From an uncultured Clostridium sp. (GTDB lineage: Bacteria > Bacillota > Clostridia > TANB77 > CAG-508): a stretch of DNA of 64,000 bases. The position numbers were made by a program, and so were the translations under genes. The notes under the pieces were generated by a model. That model searched no databases, was not told the origin of the DNA, and saw only the letters and a list, made by a program, of their open reading frames with translations. The stretch is from assembly GCA_947368535.1 (NCBI GenBank), contig CANBHY010000004.1:26242-90241 (forward strand). Reading direction: 5' to 3'. The first letter of the stretch is position 1, and every line of letters begins with the position of its first letter. This document shows, in pieces, positions 63,093 to 64,000 of this stretch.

Positions 63093-63240
63093 GTGAATCT
63101 GGATAATTTTCTACATCTGCAATGCGTGCATAATCTTTTTTTACTATAGGGTTATAGCTAAAAAATCCAACTACTAAAAAAAATAGTGCTAATATCCCTA
63201 GTAAAACTTCTTTCTTTTTTATAATTGTAATTTTTTTCAT
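63061..63240 (-). CDS. spoIIIAH: SpoIIIAH, upstream (0) frame
   Basis: 49 residues precede CGG, from the ATG at 63240 (GAAAGGAAA upstream). A basic start and a single membrane helix (about 10-30), then NPIVKKDYARIADVENYPDS. SpoIIIAH sits in the mother-cell membrane and binds SpoIIQ across the septum to form the channel feeding the forespore. With the shift the protein is about 201 residues, near the usual length. Gene order AF-AG-AH is intact. Confidence 0.9.
   Translation of the reverse strand: MKKITIIKKKEVLLGILALFFLVVGFFSYNPIVKKDYARIADVENYPDSRTRRSNFSKQ
63091..63093 (-). other. In-frame CGG-A recoding site 5
   Basis: CGG followed by A; the +1 reading joins NYPDS to GLGEATLVSS, the expected start of the periplasmic part. 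The 0 frame gives ten unrelated residues to TAA. Confidence 0.8.
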
Positions 63241-63257
63241 TTTCAATTTCCTTTCTT

Positions 63258-63830
63258 TTATTTCATTTCTAATATTTGTATTTTATGCGTTGCCAATCCT
63301 GTTGTTGCAGAAACAGCTTGAACAATATTATCTTTTGTTGCTACTCCAATATTCCCTTTTACAGAAATTATAGCTCCTTCTGCTTTTGGATATATTACCC
63401 TTTCGGTTATTGGGTTTTGATTTGAATCTGAAATTACCTCTTTATTATTGTCTATACTTTCTATTAGTCTTTCTCCTCCCTCTGTGTCTTTTTCTGTTGT
63501 TGTACTTTGTGATGAACTTTCGTTGTATACGGGAACAAACTTTTCTGTTTCACTATATGTGATTAGCACTTGTACATCATCTATTCCTTTAATCTTTATC
63601 AATATATTCTCTAAGTCTGATTCTAAATCTCTTTCTTTTTGTTTATTCGATATTGTTTCTTCCACTAATTTATCTTGCTTTATGGTTGATTTTTTGTCTT
63701 TTGAAAAAACATTATTTATTATTAATATTGTTACTATTAATAATATGAGTGCAAATACTAGATTTTCTATTTTTTTCTTATTTGGCTTAGCCTCTTTTTT
63801 TACTAATGCTGTTATCTTTTCTTTAATCAT
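63258..63830 (-). CDS. spoIIIAG: Stage III sporulation protein AG
   Basis: 190 residues from the ATG at 63830. One membrane helix (about 23-43), then a ring-building domain with IKIKGIDDVQVLITYS and, after a variable insert, PITERVIYPKAEGAIISVKGNIG, typical of SpoIIIAG. It forms the large ring of the SpoIIIA-SpoIIQ channel. It overlaps the end of spoIIIAF by eight bases, so the genes are co-translated. Confidence 0.93.
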   Translation of the reverse strand: MIKEKITALVKKEAKPNKKKIENLVFALILLIVTILIINNVFSKDKKSTIKQDKLVEETISNKQKERDLESDLENILIKIKGIDDVQVLITYSETEKFVPVYNESSSQSTTTEKDTEGGERLIESIDNNKEVISDSNQNPITERVIYPKAEGAIISVKGNIGVATKDNIVQAVSATTGLATHKIQILEMK

Positions 63831-63999
63831 AATTGTTCTCACTTTCTATAGTAATTTTGTTTTCTTCTAGTTCATAATTTTCGCAAATTTTTTTCTTTAT
63901 TTCATTTATTTCTTCTTCTGAAATTTTGGTATTTTCTTTTATTTCTATTTTCTCAATGCTTTTTTTATTTTCTTTGTATTTTTTGATTTTTAATTCTAA
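63823..63999 (-). CDS. spoIIIAF: C-terminal end of SpoIIIAF
   Basis: 58 residues run from the right window edge to TAA at 63823. The piece is charged and helical (KYKENKKSIEKIEIKEN, then EEEINEIKKKICENY), as at the end of SpoIIIAF. Position and gene order support the name; the membrane part lies outside the window. Confidence 0.75.
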   Translation of the reverse strand, partial: LELKIKKYKENKKSIEKIEIKENTKISEEEINEIKKKICENYELEENKITIESENNYD

Positions 64000-64000
64000 T

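Overview
Organism and style. The window is a low-GC, sporulating member of the Clostridia, most likely an uncultured gut lineage. It carries spoIIIAF-AG-AH at the right edge, a class B sortase with an SPQTG sorting signal, cohesin/dockerin surface proteins, a T-box leader on thrS, and many sigma-A promoters with 17-base spacers. Almost all genes lie on the minus strand. Stops are TAA, TAG and TGA, so the code looks standard apart from the CGG observation below.

Main observation. Outside two GC-rich, foreign-looking ORFs, I found only five in-frame CGG codons in the window. Every one is followed by A (CGGA), and at every one the protein continues only if the ribosome shifts +1 and reads GGA (Gly). 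The five genes are a dockerin protein (CGG at 3939-3941), a 1,398-residue phosphatase protein (14259-14261), an ABC ATPase inside its Walker A motif (55804-55806), a secreted propeller-like protein (56546-56548) and spoIIIAH (63091-63093). The two foreign ORFs contain four in-frame CGG codons, none followed by A and none shifting frame. This looks like a recurrent CGG-A recoding signal (+1 frameshift or quadruplet decoding) rather than five unrelated mutations.

Layout. 1-1210: end of tmcAL and an RluA-type pseudouridine synthase. 1238-2557: an OapA-like membrane protein preceded by a ~645-nt structured RNA, interpreted as OLE RNA. 2740-9115: a surface operon of a cohesin/Big2 SPQTG-anchored protein, sortase B, a dockerin propeller protein and a membrane cohesin protein. 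9237-14076: a coiled-coil protein and T-box-controlled thrS. 14099-25843: the giant phosphatase protein, MFS, HD, MATE-kinase fusion, metK, a flavodoxin-type protein and small genes. 25852-30162: a lipid/glycolipid operon (lipid kinase, GT8, GT8-acyltransferase fusion, acyltransferase). 30314-34164: cation antiporter and a P-type ATPase behind a probable yybP-ykoY (Mn2+) riboswitch. 34274-35090 and 45813-46371: two GC-rich single-gene cassettes. 35100-39710: secreted protein, MMPL transporter and TetR regulator. 39789-49545: small secreted proteins, smpB, fba, DUF1540, YkgJ, GIY-YIG, DUF4097/XRE, HD and Nudix genes. 50023-57274: a two-component/ABC operon. 57312-58631: a decayed serine recombinase and a tiny ORF. 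58784-63999: tRNA-Leu(CAA), argS, phosphofructokinase, a membrane protein and spoIIIAH-AG-AF.

How parts work together. The sortase probably anchors the large cohesin protein to the wall, where its cohesin could hold the dockerin protein. The HK/RR/ABC set resembles peptide-stress modules. Two of its members, like spoIIIAH and the dockerin protein, depend on CGG-A recoding for a full-length product.
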